Positions 22,915 through 34,184 of a stretch of 64,000 nt of DNA are shown piece after piece. Position 1 is the stretch's first letter; every line of letters begins with the position of its first letter. Location: assembly GCA_946894095.1 (NCBI GenBank), contig OX335650.1, forward strand, positions 1,674,001 through 1,738,000, written 5' to 3'. The translations under genes and the position numbers were made by a program. The DNA comes from Incurvaria masculella (lineage: Eukaryota > Arthropoda > Insecta > Lepidoptera > Incurvariidae). Under the pieces are notes generated by a model. That model was not told the DNA's origin, did no database searches, and saw only the letters and a program-made list of their open reading frames with translations.

Positions 22915-25900
22915 TCAATTTGAGTCCTCAATATATGGCAAAGGTGCTACTTTAACTACAGGACGTTTGTATACACCGTTGCTAGTGCGGACCTCTACAA
23001 CTCTGACAATATTGTCGGGACCAGCTGTAGTAGAAACAATCCGTCCAAGCGGCCAACTAAGGGGAGGCAAATTGTCCTCCTTTAGGACGACAAGCATCCC
23101 TTCAGACAAATTCTTGTAGGGCTTGTGCCACTTGGGCCTAGATTGTAGAGTACCAAGATACTCTTTGTGCCACCTATTCCAAAAGGATTGATGGAGGCTC
23201 TGAACCAACTGCCACCTTTTCAACCGGTTTAGATTGGTGTTAGATACGTTTGGTTCGGGAAGAGCATTTAATGGTTCCAGGGTCAAAAAGTGACCTGGAG
23301 TGAGAGCAGTCAGCTCGTTAGGATCGGGGCTCATTGCGGTTAGAGGCCGAGAATTTAAGCACGCTTCAACTTTGGTAAGCACAGTGTAAAATTCTTCGAA
23401 AGTAAGAAGCTGTGCTCCTATTATACGAGACAAATGAACCTTGACACCTTTTACGAGAGCTTCCCACAAACCACCAAAGTGTGGTGCGTGAGGAGGGATA
23501 AAGTGAAACTGAATATTTAGTGTGCTACAAAAATCTGTAACAGTAGAGTCTTTCGATTGGGTACGAATAATTTGACGCAATTCTTTATCAGCGCCTACAA
23601 AGTTAGTCCCATGGTCGCTGTACAAATCAGAACATCGGCCACGACGTGAAATGAAACGTTGTAGTGCAGCCAAGAATGCTTGGGTAGTCAGTTCACTGAC
23701 TAGTTCTAAATGGCATGCTTTGGTAGTCATACAAACAAACACACAAATATAGCATTTGGTGCGAGGAGAGTTTCTTAAATTGGAAGTTTTAATGTTAAAG
23801 GGACCTGCGTAATCCATTCCAGTTTTCGAAAAAGGCTTTACTTGTTGTACTCGAACAATGGGAAGCTCACCCATAGGGGGAGCCGACAATTTTGGACGCA
23901 GTCGGTAGCAATTCGAGCAATGAAACACTACTGATCTTATAACTCTACGCGCGGATATAATCCAAAAGTTTCTTTGCAAGAGGGACATCAAAGCATTTGG
24001 TCCGGGATGACCAAAGTTAACATGAAAATGTCTAACAATCAACTTAGTCAATGGACTATTATGAGGTAACAGCGCAGGGTGTTGCTGTTGAGATTTAATA
24101 TGAGCGGCCTGAAGTCGACCTCCTACTCTCAGTAGGCCATTTTCATCAATAAAGGGAGATAACCTTACTGTAGCCTTAGAAGGCTGTTTATTAGCCTTAA
24201 TACGGGATATGTCTTCAAAGAAATGTTCAGCCTGGATAATTTTTATCCAAATACTTAGAGCATTTTCCAATTCAATGGTAGTGAGCATGGGTGAGATTTT
24301 AACAAGCGGACGAGACTTAGGGGAACCAAAACGTAAGCAGTAACTAGTAACTCGTTTTAACTTAGTTAAAGTCGAGACTCTGTCAAGAAGGGTTGAGTCG
24401 TGTTCAGTTACAAGTAGAGTTAATGGAACAGGTTTCGTCTCCATAACACCATCATCTTCAGACACAAGAAGGGGTGGTTCTGATAAATCACACTCATTAT
24501 TTAGATTTAGCAGGAACGATGGACCATTCCACCACTGCGCATGACCAACGAGCTGGGATGGTGTTAAGCCACGACTCGCACAATCACTTGCATTATGTTC
24601 GGAACGGACGTGAACCCATTCGTCTGGTGATGTATGCTCCTGAATCAAGCTAACACGGTTGCTCACAAACATTTTCCAACGACTTGGGTGGGATCGGATC
24701 CAATGCAGGGCAATTGTTGAGTCGGAGTAACATCGTACCTTGTCAATGTGAAATTTTTGTGAATATAATTTCACTGCGTACGACATAAGTTGGCAAAGTA
24801 AGACGCAACCACATAATTCAAGTCGGGGCAAAGAAATTGGTTTCAGTGGGGCAACCTTTGATTTAGCTAACAATAAATGAGTAGAAACAGCTCCGTGCTT
24901 AACAATCCGGAGGTATATGACAGCAGCAAAGCCTGAGAGGGAACTGTCTGAGAAGCCATGGAGTTCTCGCACGGCATTTTCTGTAGAGGGGACGTGTCGA
25001 GGTAAAGAGATTTGAGAGAGAATACTCAACTCATTCTTTATTGAAATCCATTGTTTCAATAAATCTTGTGGAATAGAGTCATCCCAACCGATTTTTAAGG
25101 ACCACAACCTTTGAATAATCAGTTTGGACAAAAATACGAGAGGGGCGATCCAGCCCATAGGGTCATAAATGCGGGAGATATCTGAGAGAATACCACGTTT
25201 TGTAGGTATGAGTTCAGTTTGATGAACTTTGTACGAAAAACAATCTGAGATGGGATCCCATTGGAGTCCCAATACCTTCAAATATGTGTGATTATCAAGA
25301 TCAAATGAATAATCCTTAGTTTGCTTGTATTCAGCGGGTATATTGTCTAGACACTTTTCCAAATTACTAGCCCACTTCCTAAGCTCAAAGCCTCCACATT
25401 TCAGCATAGAGTTTAGCTGCTCAACCAAAATGCGAGCACCATCGACTGTGTCGGCACCGGCGAGTACATCATCGATGTAGGTAGAGTTGAGTAGAGCAAG
25501 AGCAGCGAGGGGGTACTTACTACTTTCATCATGGGCTAACTGGATCAAGGTTCTGATGGCCAGATAAGGAGAGCTAGTAACTCCGAAAGTGACAGTTGTG
25601 AGGGTATATTCGCATATGGGTTCTGTTTCGTTGGGACGCCAGAGAATTTTTTGATAATTTCGGTCACTCTCGAGAACATTGATTTGAAGAAACATTTGTT
25701 TAATATCTGCAATTATGGCAACTGCATTCAAACGAAAAAGGGCAATAATGTCCACAATATTTTTCTGCAATTTCGGTCCAGAATGTAGACAATCATTCAA
25801 GGACATTCCATTATCGCTCCGACAGGAAGCGTCAAAAACGACACGAAGTTTTGTTGTGGTACTGTCCTTGAAAACAGCATGATGAGGTAAGAAATATGAA

Positions 25901-27915
25901 TGTAGAGCTGTGTCAGTGCACAAACGCATGTAGCCATTTTTCAAATAATTATTCATAAACTCTACATAGTCCCTTTTGTAGAGTTCATTATGTCGAAACT
26001 TACGCTCCAGAGATTGAAAGCGTTTTGTGGCAATTTCTCGAGAGGAACCCAAATTCGGGGGTTGAGTCTTAAATGGTAGAGCAATAGAATACCTACCAGT
26101 AGAGTCACGGGATACACTATCAGTAAAATATTTTTCACATATTTTATCATCGGGATGGAGAACATTTTGTTTTGGGGGTTCCTCTACCTTCCAGAACCTT
26201 TCTACAATATCATCGAGCGTGATATGCAAAGAGTGAACTTCAGGGTCATGCGATGGTAAATTGGGTACAAAGTTAGGGCCCATAAGAGCCCAACCGAAAA
26301 TAGTTTCCAAGGCAATGGGTGTACCAGGAGGTCCAGTTTTAAGGCCACCAACTAAGACTTGTTGGAGCACATCTGCTCCTAATAAAATAGAGATAGGAGC
26401 GGGTATTGCAAAGCTGGGGTCCGCGAGCGGAAGTCCGATTACATGGTTCCATAAAGAAACAGGGAGAGGTGCGTTTGGTAGGTCACCAGTAATTTTTGGT
26501 ATGCACAAGGCTGTCATTTTGAGAACGGGATGTCCGGACAACGGTGCAATCACAAAATCAACTGTGCCGTGATCTACATCGAGAGACAAATTAGAAATAA
26601 CATGGACAGACACAGAGTTGGGGCGACGCTTCAATTTTAATGTTTCAGCAAAGCTGTTTACAATAAAAGAACATTGGCTGCCAGTGTCCACAAGCGCTCG
26701 TGCATTATGGTAGCAGCCTTGACTGTCCCGGACATTTAATAGTACAGTGGCAAGTAGGACATTTGAGGGTTGAGGATTCGTTTCCCTGGAATGCGTAGAG
26801 AGTGCATTCACTGTTTGGGGAGTGCTTGCTGTAGACTGAACGTTTATGGGTGGACTCGGTGCGCTAGCAGTAGCCTGCACGTTTGTGGATGGTCGGTCAA
26901 AGTGTAACAATGTGTGGTGGGATTTTGAGGAACATGTGCGACAAGCGTACTTAGAGAGACATTTTTTTATTGAGTGTTGCGTAGCCAAGCAATTAAAACA
27001 AACGTGAAGTTGTTTTGCTTTATTGTATCGGTCTACAGAAGAAAGTGCTAGAAAATCGGGGCACTTCGACAGTGCATGTGTGGGCTGGGTGCACATAGGA
27101 CAGCTCCGAGGTAACTCAGTGTTCAACATAGTAATAGTACGAGGGTGTGTTGAATGAGTATTCACCCCAGAAGTGTGTGGGGACTTGCGTGTTCCAGCAG
27201 ACTGGAAAGTATGGGGTGTAGGACGCGCAGGGGGTGCGGACGCCTCTAGCGCTTGAGCACGCTTACGTACGAATGCAATTAATTCATCATAGGTGGGAAT
27301 ATCAGTTGAATTCAACATTTCAAAATGTCTGCGAGTCTGTACATCCAATTTATCAAGAATAATGTTCACCAACAAGAATGACCATTCACTTGTGGGAAAA
27401 TGTAATGCATTTAAAGCGTTCACGCTATCCGAGACGGAACTTACAAATTTTGTAAGAGAGTGAGAGGAAGCATTCTCAACACAAGCGTTTGCTAAACGTT
27501 TGTAATGCGCAGTAGCACTGTGTCTCATGTTCGCGAACCTTGTTTTAAGCTCCTTCCAGGCTACATTAAAATTATCACCGGTGAGCGGGAGATGTTCAAT
27601 AACCTTCAACGCATCACCAGTGAGTGACGCACGTAGATAGTGTAATCTTTTGATGTCACATAGGGACTTGTTATCGATAACAAGGGCCTGAAACATGGAC
27701 TCATAACCGACCCAGGCGGTCATGTCCTCACCAGAATAACAGGGTAGCGAGATGGTAGGAAGCTTCACAACATTCTCATCAGTAGCGTGTTTCTCGACTT
27801 TAGATGGTTTCAAGGAATGCGAGCTGTATTGTTCTTTTAACTTAAAAATATTGGCGCGATATACTTCAAATGATCTATCAACTTCAACAAGTTCAGGCGG
27901 AGGTCCGGCAGCCGC
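22915..27915 (-). CDS. BEL/Pao retrotransposon Gag-Pol polyprotein, N-terminus missing
   Basis: The minus-strand frame is open without a stop from the LTR junction (27936) to 22915, about 1,673 codons. Residues here count from the leucine codon at 27813. In order: Gag region 'LPTISLPCYSG' (about 18-28, DUF1759-type); cysteine/histidine knuckles (about 238-300); retropepsin-like 'ALVDTGSQ' (Asp376, DUF1758-type); reverse transcriptase 'IADIKQMF' and 'YIDDVLAG' (Asp781, Asp782); RNase H 'GFSDSS', 'LPRLEL' and 'CYSDST'; integrase HHCC zinc site (about 1262-1302) and DDE residues Asp1334, Asp1400 and Glu1451; C-terminal DUF5641-type region 'LKRWQLVQSLHQSFW'. In this family protease, reverse transcriptase/RNase H and integrase copy the RNA into DNA and insert it. 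There is no ATG at the N-terminus: the frame runs straight out of the truncated 5' LTR. A normal translation start and the primer site are therefore missing, though every catalytic motif looks intact. Confidence 0.93.
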   Translation of the reverse strand, partial: AAAGPPPELVEVDRSFEVYRANIFKLKEQYSSHSLKPSKVEKHATDENVVKLPTISLPCYSGEDMTAWVGYESMFQALVIDNKSLCDIKRLHYLRASLTGDALKVIEHLPLTGDNFNVAWKELKTRFANMRHSATAHYKRLANACVENASSHSLTKFVSSVSDSVNALNALHFPTSEWSFLLVNIILDKLDVQTRRHFEMLNSTDIPTYDELIAFVRKRAQALEASAPPARPTPHTFQSAGTRKSPHTSGVNTHSTHPRTITMLNTELPRSCPMCTQPTHALSKCPDFLALSSVDRYNKAKQLHVCFNCLATQHSIKKCLSKYACRTCSSKSHHTLLHFDRPSTNVQATASAPSPPINVQSTASTPQTVNALSTHSRETNPQPSNVLLATVLLNVRDSQGCYHNARALVDTGSQCSFIVNSFAETLKLKRRPNSVSVHVISNLSLDVDHGTVDFVIAPLSGHPVLKMTALCIPKITGDLPNAPLPVSLWNHVIGLPLADPSFAIPAPISILLGADVLQQVLVGGLKTGPPGTPIALETIFGWALMGPNFVPNLPSHDPEVHSLHITLDDIVERFWKVEEPPKQNVLHPDDKICEKYFTDSVSRDSTGRYSIALPFKTQPPNLGSSREIATKRFQSLERKFRHNELYKRDYVEFMNNYLKNGYMRLCTDTALHSYFLPHHAVFKDSTTTKLRVVFDASCRSDNGMSLNDCLHSGPKLQKNIVDIIALFRLNAVAIIADIKQMFLQINVLESDRNYQKILWRPNETEPICEYTLTTVTFGVTSSPYLAIRTLIQLAHDESSKYPLAALALLNSTYIDDVLAGADTVDGARILVEQLNSMLKCGGFELRKWASNLEKCLDNIPAEYKQTKDYSFDLDNHTYLKVLGLQWDPISDCFSYKVHQTELIPTKRGILSDISRIYDPMGWIAPLVFLSKLIIQRLWSLKIGWDDSIPQDLLKQWISIKNELSILSQISLPRHVPSTENAVRELHGFSDSSLSGFAAVIYLRIVKHGAVSTHLLLAKSKVAPLKPISLPRLELCGCVLLCQLMSYAVKLYSQKFHIDKVRCYSDSTIALHWIRSHPSRWKMFVSNRVSLIQEHTSPDEWVHVRSEHNASDCASRGLTPSQLVGHAQWWNGPSFLLNLNNECDLSEPPLLVSEDDGVMETKPVPLTLLVTEHDSTLLDRVSTLTKLKRVTSYCLRFGSPKSRPLVKISPMLTTIELENALSIWIKIIQAEHFFEDISRIKANKQPSKATVRLSPFIDENGLLRVGGRLQAAHIKSQQQHPALLPHNSPLTKLIVRHFHVNFGHPGPNALMSLLQRNFWIISARRVIRSVVFHCSNCYRLRPKLSAPPMGELPIVRVQQVKPFSKTGMDYAGPFNIKTSNLRNSPRTKCYICVFVCMTTKACHLELVSELTTQAFLAALQRFISRRGRCSDLYSDHGTNFVGADKELRQIIRTQSKDSTVTDFCSTLNIQFHFIPPHAPHFGGLWEALVKGVKVHLSRIIGAQLLTFEEFYTVLTKVEACLNSRPLTAMSPDPNELTALTPGHFLTLEPLNALPEPNVSNTNLNRLKRWQLVQSLHQSFWNRWHKEYLGTLQSRPKWHKPYKNLSEGMLVVLKEDNLPPLSWPLGRIVSTTAGPDNIVRVVEVRTSNGVYKRPVVKVAPLPYIEDSN

Positions 27916-28295
27916 GGGGCTGCTCTGCCGGGTCTCTCACAGCACACAAGCACACCTACCACTAACGTCACTATGTTCAAGGAACGGATACACGGAGAGC
28001 CGGCTCATACAGGGCAAGGTATGGCTGTTGGATAAAGTGAAATTGCGATAGAATGCACTATGCGGCTGTGACTACAAATTATTGTTGGCAGGGTACACGA
28101 AAATAAGTATCTGAGAGAAAAATTGGCAAGGGCTTCGCCTTTTAGAAATGTGAGAATGCAAGAGGTAAATCAACTAATATAGGTAGTTTTTATGTTACCT
28201 AATCTGTGCAGTTAATGGCGCAACTGTAAAGTACTAGTGGCGCCATCTCTTGGAATTGTATGAACTAAAATAAAATCAATCTGTTTGTCCAAACA
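27916..28295 (-). repeat. 5' LTR of the BEL/Pao element, U5 deleted (380 bp)
   Basis: On the minus strand it begins TGTTTGGACAAACAG like the 3' LTR and matches it for 380 bp. It then stops at the shared CCCC and joins directly to gag sequence. The 97-bp U5 end, the tRNA primer-binding site, the leader and the start of gag are missing. The U3 promoter region is kept, but minus-strand DNA synthesis could not be primed from this copy's RNA. Confidence 0.9.
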
Positions 28296-28544
28296 GATGT
28301 TATTATACATATAAACCTTCCTCTTTAATCATTTTATCTATTAAAAAAAACCGCAACAAAATCCGTTGCGTAGTTTTAAAGATTTAAGCATACATAGGGA
28401 TATAGGGATATAGGGACATAGAAAGCGACTTTGTTTTATACTATGTAGTGATTGATTTAACGCTTTACCTACGTTGCGGGGTTGGCGTAGACTCACTAAC
28501 CGCGATTGACGCAAATCATGTTGTATTTTTTATGTTACTGGACA

Positions 28545-28800
28545 TATAGGTAATACAAAACTCACCGTCATACACTCAGCCCAACAATCCGCATTTCCGT
28601 AGACATTTGGTGCCATGAGCTTTATGAGAACGGCTACGTTGAACCGTATTGAAAACACTGTTAATATTGCTTCTATGCTTTTATACAATGCGATGGTACC
28701 AATGCGGGTAGGGCATACCCGAACCCCTAGTGGGGCAATGGGACAGTTTGACAATGATTCAGAATCAAGCAACAATTTGCATTCTTGATGTTGTGCAGTT
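28545..28800 (-). repeat. Diverged tRNA-SINE family 1 copy
   Basis: The landmarks 'acatttggtgccatg', 'acggctacgttgaacc' and 'caatgcgatggtaccaatgc' follow the minus-strand order of the SINE. Substitutions are frequent. The minus-strand frame at 28530-28859 lies across it and shows no domain. Confidence 0.55.
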
Positions 28801-29036
28801 ATGCAACCGATGACCTCTGGCATGAGAAGCAAAGCCTGAGCTACAGTATACATTGGCACACGGTATTAAGGCTAGGAGCAAGGCATTTCCAGCCCAATAC
28901 CAATACAATGGATTTGTTCAGTGGAGTTTCCCAGACGGTTGCATGCCACAGGTCGATCTTAGGGGCCCCTAGTTACAGTCGGCCGCGAGTGCAATCGCCT
29001 AACTATGCCGTTTTTAATCGTAACTTTTTTTTAAGT

Positions 29037-29195
29037 GACTGGACCTGGATGGCTTATCCACCGTCGAACCGCATTCCCGAAGAAATACCATGTCAGGATC
29101 TTCATTTAATGAGCACGGCAACATTGAACTGAACGGAGAACACGCACAATTTATCATTGCCGCTTCCACCATTGTTCAATCAATGCGATGCTATC
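29037..29195 (-). repeat. tRNA-SINE family 1 fragment
   Basis: It includes 'attcccgaagaaataccatg', 'gagcacggcaacattgaact' and 'tcattgccgcttccaccatt' in the minus-strand order of the SINE. Confidence 0.6.
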
Positions 29196-29214
29196 CTTGT
29201 AAGTAATAAAAAGG

Positions 29215-29335
29215 AAAATTGACCGTGTTTTCCACCCATCAGAATGCATCTCTGCAATATAAGGAAGGTACTTGCATATCACCTAGTTTTCATGAAGTGT
29301 TCGGCTAGGTAGGTATTCGATATAAATGCCCAGTC
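29215..29335 (+). repeat. tRNA-SINE family 1 fragment
   Basis: It includes 'gaccgtgttttccaccc' and 'aaggaaggtacttgcatatc', a plus-strand 3' part. It sits head to head with the minus-strand fragment at 29037-29195. Confidence 0.45.
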
Positions 29336-30001
29336 ACATAAAAAAGTTATCTCTTTGACACGCATGGGAATAAATTCAGTAGGACCACTTTTATATTCCA
29401 AGACACCTAGATACTTTCCCATTGAGTCACAAATGTGCTACAGTAGTCGTGGATCGAGCAGGTATAGGATCGACTTAAATGATTTTGTCAACTATGTCGA
29501 CGCATTCCGTGTCGACATAACAGTATGAAAGGCATCCCAACCGAGTCTGGTCCATCCACCCGCCGCTGGCTAGCTCAACTCGAGATCATCTTCAGCCGAT
29601 GGCGTCCTCGAATTTAATTAGTTTTCCACAGATAAATAAAATGGCCCGACTCGAGAATTTCCCTTTTCGTGGCACAACGTCCCCCTTTTGTTTCCAAACT
29701 TTAGGCTTCCGTTTTACCTACATACTGAATCTTGTTTAAAGTAAAGTGTCTTTCGCGAACATTTATTACTGTGAAAAAAATAAAAAGCGCACATTTTTCC
29801 CGACTGTGGGTTAAGCCAAAGGATGTTTGCGCTTTGAGCAGGTTATATGTATAATATAATATTTACATTTGTTTGTGTTATTTTTGCCACTTGGCTTGGC
29901 TCGGAAACATAAGAAAATCTTTATTCGATATAAATATGTTTTTGTCATCTTTTTCGAGAATTTCATCATGTTGGAATGTTCCAACAGACTCTCTTGTTGG
30001 C

Positions 30002-30695
30002 TTAGGAGAATCTATTACTCAGACGCGGGATGTCGTTTCGTTTCAGTCTAGTATGATGAAGACCGCCCGCTCCGCTTAAAGCCAGTGCAAGTTCGTTAAC
30101 ACGCTGTGTTAGCTTCCTTTGGTAATTTACCCTGTATTGGGTTATTTCTTGTTGGACTGTCTTTATGTTAAAATCAAGATATTTATAAGTATATGTGTTG
30201 GTTATGCATTTTGGGATGTGATAAATAGTTCTTAGTATCATGTTCTGAAATATTTATAGTATTTTGATGTTACGATTGCTGGCTGAGACCCATATGTGTA
30301 TGCTGTGGGTCCATATTGGTTTCAGAATTGTTTTGTATACCATATTTTTTCTGTTGTACTTTCATTTGGAATTGCTTCAAAATAGCCAGTTTATCTCGGT
30401 CCAGATGTGTTGCTGCCATATCAGTCTTCTGTCCAGGTGCGTTCCCAAATATAATCATCTTGGGGAATTCCTTCGTTGTTCAGTCTTGCTGCAGGACTAG
30501 TTATTTTTTTCCGAGAGTAAATGTTACATAGGTAGGTTTGCTCTGGTTTGCATGCATTTTCAACTGTCTTAGCCACTTCTCGAATTGCTCTAGCTATTCG
30601 TTCTTGGGTCGTGATAGAAAGGCGGTATCATCAGAATGGTTTGCAGTGGTCGTGTAGTTACTAGTCAGTAGTTTTGCAGTGTAAATATCCATTAC
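30002..30695 (-). pseudogene. Dead jockey-clade LINE (reverse transcriptase C-terminal part)
   Basis: Read on the minus strand, 'TTTANHSDDTAFLSRPKNE' is followed by a stop, then 'LEQFEKWLRQLKMHANQSK' and 'PTYVTFTLGK'. This is the jockey-type region from the catalytic box onward. Later pieces in shifted frames read 'LGTHLDRRLIWQQHIW', 'KTILKPIWTHSIHIW' and, up to the final stop, 'MILRTIYHIPKCITN'. The catalytic YADD motif is degraded to HSDD, and several stops and frameshifts interrupt the frame. It is an old, inactive, 5'-truncated copy. Confidence 0.8.
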
Positions 30696-30699
30696 TGAT

Positions 30700-31776
30700 T
30701 CTTTTTTTCCGCCTTCTTGCTTCTTTTATTGAGGTTCTATTTTAATATTGGTAGAAAAGAGTTTGAAAGTTTTTGTAGATCATACACTAGTCTGTCGTGC
30801 GAAAGCGTATCGAGCGCTTGGCTAATGCATTTAAGACAATAATATTGAAAATTTAATTTATTTGCTCTATTTAAACAAAACTTCCGTTGATACATTTGAG
30901 ATCACCGCGGTCGTTAGACATGTTTGAAAAATGTTACGGCTTTTCACGCGGCAGGAAACTTCCGTGGTTTCCCAAAACTTGCCTAGTGTACTTTCTCAAC
31001 TGACCCGCGCTTTTCTCTAAATCCACATGCATGGTTTGGAAGTATGTTGATCAGTCGTTCCTTCATTCATTCCAACAACCTCAATGTAAAACACATACAT
31101 ATGTAGTTTTATATATTCGCCTGTTTTATAATTTATAGCAGTAGCAATGCGCATTAATGAACATTACTTCCGTACATTAATTTCGCCAAGAATTTAATGA
31201 GATCAAAATATAGAGCACTAATGCAGAGACAATCTGCGGCAATTTCCCGATAGTAATAACCGAGAAGCGAGATACACGAGGTTTGCCGTCGCACTGCAAT
31301 TACGCAGAATTCGCGATATCATATGAATTATTTGATAAGGAAGGAAGGACGAGAGTGACAACCAAAGCACGTATCCACTTTTAGATGCAGAGATGGTAGC
31401 GCCGGCGAGTCAATTCGCATACGAATTAGCTCACCATCAGTAGTGCTTTCTCGAGCTTTAACGACACGTTAGAACATTATATACGACAGATTTTCACAGG
31501 ACGCTAGGTATTGCAAGCTTTTTTTTAATCTACTTATTTTGTTAAATTCGATGTTGGGCGTACCAAATTCGTAAGCGAGCCTAATTACAGTTTTTTCCTC
31601 TAATTTCTTGCTAGGCTGTTGCCATGAGAATACGTTTCGATCGCCACGCGGATCCATGCTTGCTCGCTGGGTATGACTTTACGAGTTGACTCAACCTAGA
31701 ACCCTTTTAACGCAATCATACTTTAAAAGAAGCCAACAATCATTTCTGTAGAAATATAACACATAATATTTGATAC
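30700..31776. other. Unassigned sequence
   Basis: No gene, RNA or repeat boundary was recognised. The first 100 bases or so may be further decayed jockey sequence. Confidence 0.4.
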
Positions 31777-32299
31777 TTAAGGTGGCCCAACCCGGCGGCC
31801 TCAACTCATTTGCGGGCACGGTACAAAACCGTGCTGTTGCGCTCTGGGACCTTCTCTGTTTCTAAGAATAAGACAGGCTCCGTGATGAGGAAGATGCAAC
31901 CTGTCCACAAAAAAGACAATGTGCATAGTGTATGATTTGGTAAGATTTACGAAAATTTTAATTTCAAAACGACTTATAGCTAAAAGTAAACCACGACCGC
32001 TGTAGTCAAAAATCTTACAAAAACCAAATAGATTCTATATCTTGATTAAATAAGCTATGTCTGATGAATAATCTTTTTAAGATGTTATTACTTTATCATT
32101 GCGTAATCCACCTCCAAAGTTATTGTATAAAACGCGCGAAAAATCCGAACTTTCGGACGTTATAACTTGGAAACCAAACACAATTTTACAATGTCAATGG
32201 TCATCAGACATCTAGTTCAATCAAATAAAGCTATTTTGAGCAAAATTTTGGATCTCTGACAAGAAATATAGGCGTGATCTTCTTTATTGGCCACCTTAA
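31777..32299. mobile_element. Candidate 523-bp MITE with TTAA ends
   Basis: The left end TTAAGGTGGCCCA and right end TTGGCCACCTTAA are short inverted repeats that include TTAA at both outer ends. The interior is noncoding. Short repeats make this less certain than the pair at 704-2442. Confidence 0.55.
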
Positions 32300-32889
32300 T
32301 TGACAAATTCATGGAATGCAGTTGAAAACCATAGAATAAACCAGGTAATCCACTGTAATATTTTACTTTATTTAATTCGCTGCACTAAGTCACGGCTCAG
32401 CGGCAAATTTTCGTTTCCACCAATCCTTCAATTTTCTTCAATATTTGTCCCGAATTCCGTCCGTAATTTCGCTCCTAACAACCCGAGGAGCACAATAGAG
32501 CTCGGTAAGTATCGTATTTCGACAAACGAAACGCCACGTCACCCCCGAAATGCTGGAAGTGCGTATAAAGCGTCGGGTGGCGGAGTCCTCTGATGGAGTC
32601 GACGCTTCACGGCAGGATTACCTACTTTACCGCGCCGCATGTTAATTTCCGATATGGAAATGTTACAGCACTGCAGACGCCACTGTTCGGTTTCATTGCG
32701 TCGCGTCTATAGCGCTTTAGTTGAACAAGAACTTAAATCCATAGCGTGATTCCTTATTATAACAGTACACTACCGAAAAGTTACATTTATAACCATTTGT
32801 AACCATAGGGTATAACTAAAAGAGTTTCTAATTCCTGACGTTTCAATTTCATCTGTTTAATATATGTTTCTATATGCTGTATTCTAGAT

Positions 32890-33012
32890 TTAAGCATACA
32901 TTTTGTACATATGAGGTCCCAGTTTTGCTAGAACCCTTATAAAAAAAGTATTTGACGTTGTCTAAGTGTAACAAAGTGTATCTAAGGACGAATAAAGAAT
33001 TGAATTGAATTG
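32890..33012 (+). repeat. Possible LINE 3' tail
   Basis: The stretch ends 'gacgaataaagaattgaatt' with the AATTG unit repeated. A polyadenylation-like signal followed by a short tandem tail is common at LINE 3' ends, but no coding remnant is attached. Confidence 0.3.
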
Positions 33013-33662
33013 TTCCGGTATCTGTTTATCTGCCCGCAATTAATGCGTAGATACATCGGGAACAAAATATCCGATTTGCACGAAAGTTCCATCGAAATAT
33101 GCATAAATAAGAAAAAATAAATACTTAAATAAAAAAATGTATTTAAAGTATGTTTAATTGTATCGAATGCATTTTAAATGTAAAGGTACTCATATGATGA
33201 TTATAAAAAAATAAAACACTTGAACATTTATTAGTAAACTTTGTTTGAACGAATATCTCATAAAATAATGGAAAAAAATATTATCTATGTCCGGCTTCGT
33301 AAAATGTGTAACTTAAGAAATGGTATGTTAAATTCATAAAATATTTGCGATGGATATCACGAGAGCGCATACCGACCAATTATTTATTTAAAATTCACAA
33401 ATACGTTTTATGAATTGATGTATTATTAAATATACTTTTTCGTCTTAAGCAAGTACGACGCTTTTTACAAGAAATCAACCGTGAAGCAAAGACACATTAA
33501 TTGAAGAAAGACCCTGTAAAATTTGTATAATAATTATAAAACATCTGAACAAAGGAAAAAAAAACAATATTGTTTAAATAAATCAAATGATGCACCACAA
33601 GTGTAAAACAGTTAGGTACAATGGGGCTCTTGGCATATGAGCACTGTCAACTTGATCAGTTT

Positions 33663-33700
33663 TTGTTTTAATGGAGTGGACCTTCACTCCATTAAAACAA
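33663..33700. repeat. Perfect 16-bp hairpin
   Basis: ttgttttaatggagtg (33663-33678) pairs perfectly with cactccattaaaacaa (33685-33700) around the 6-base loop gacctt. Its position in unassigned AT-rich DNA gives no hint of function. Confidence 0.6.
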
Positions 33701-34184
33701 TTTTTTATAATATACTTAAAATTTTCAATCATAGTGAGTGAATGTATCTTTTAAGCCAACTGGAATTTTATATACACAGTTATGTAAGCACATAGATATT
33801 AAATAATCTTCTTCGCATTTATTAATCAATAAAATATAAATTTTATAAATTATTCAATTCCAGCTGAACTAATGCCGAGCAAAGGTGCTGACAACTCAAT
33901 TGGGACCCAAGTTTGATTAATGAAATGTTTGTTAATTGGTTGTTTTATTTTAAAAAATATCTTCATACGTTTAAATTAAATTGGGTACCATACCCAATTG
34001 GAATCAACACAAACTGCTGACATACAGACATTGGTATTTTTCACTAGAAAATAGGGAATAACAACCACGTTCAGGTACATATCTCAACAGGTATCTAGAA
34101 CCGAACGCAACATGGCACACCTGGGCCCCTACTACGAACTCCATCGAGTAGGCGCTATCGAGGAGGCGATATCGCCTGTCAAAT

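Larger units (their letters stand above)
22132..28451 (-). mobile_element. Short Helitron split by a BEL/Pao insertion
   Basis: The Helitron 3' end lies at 22132: on the minus strand a hairpin (cccgtgcaaattcggg) is followed by acgggctGCTAGT. The 5' end lies at 28451 with TCACTACATAGTATAAAAC next to a host A. Removing 22286-28300 restores continuity with the uninterrupted relative at 11853-12674 across 'ttaatggatgttattatac'. The element alone is only about 305 bp and noncoding. It is therefore older than the retrotransposon inside it. Confidence 0.85.
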
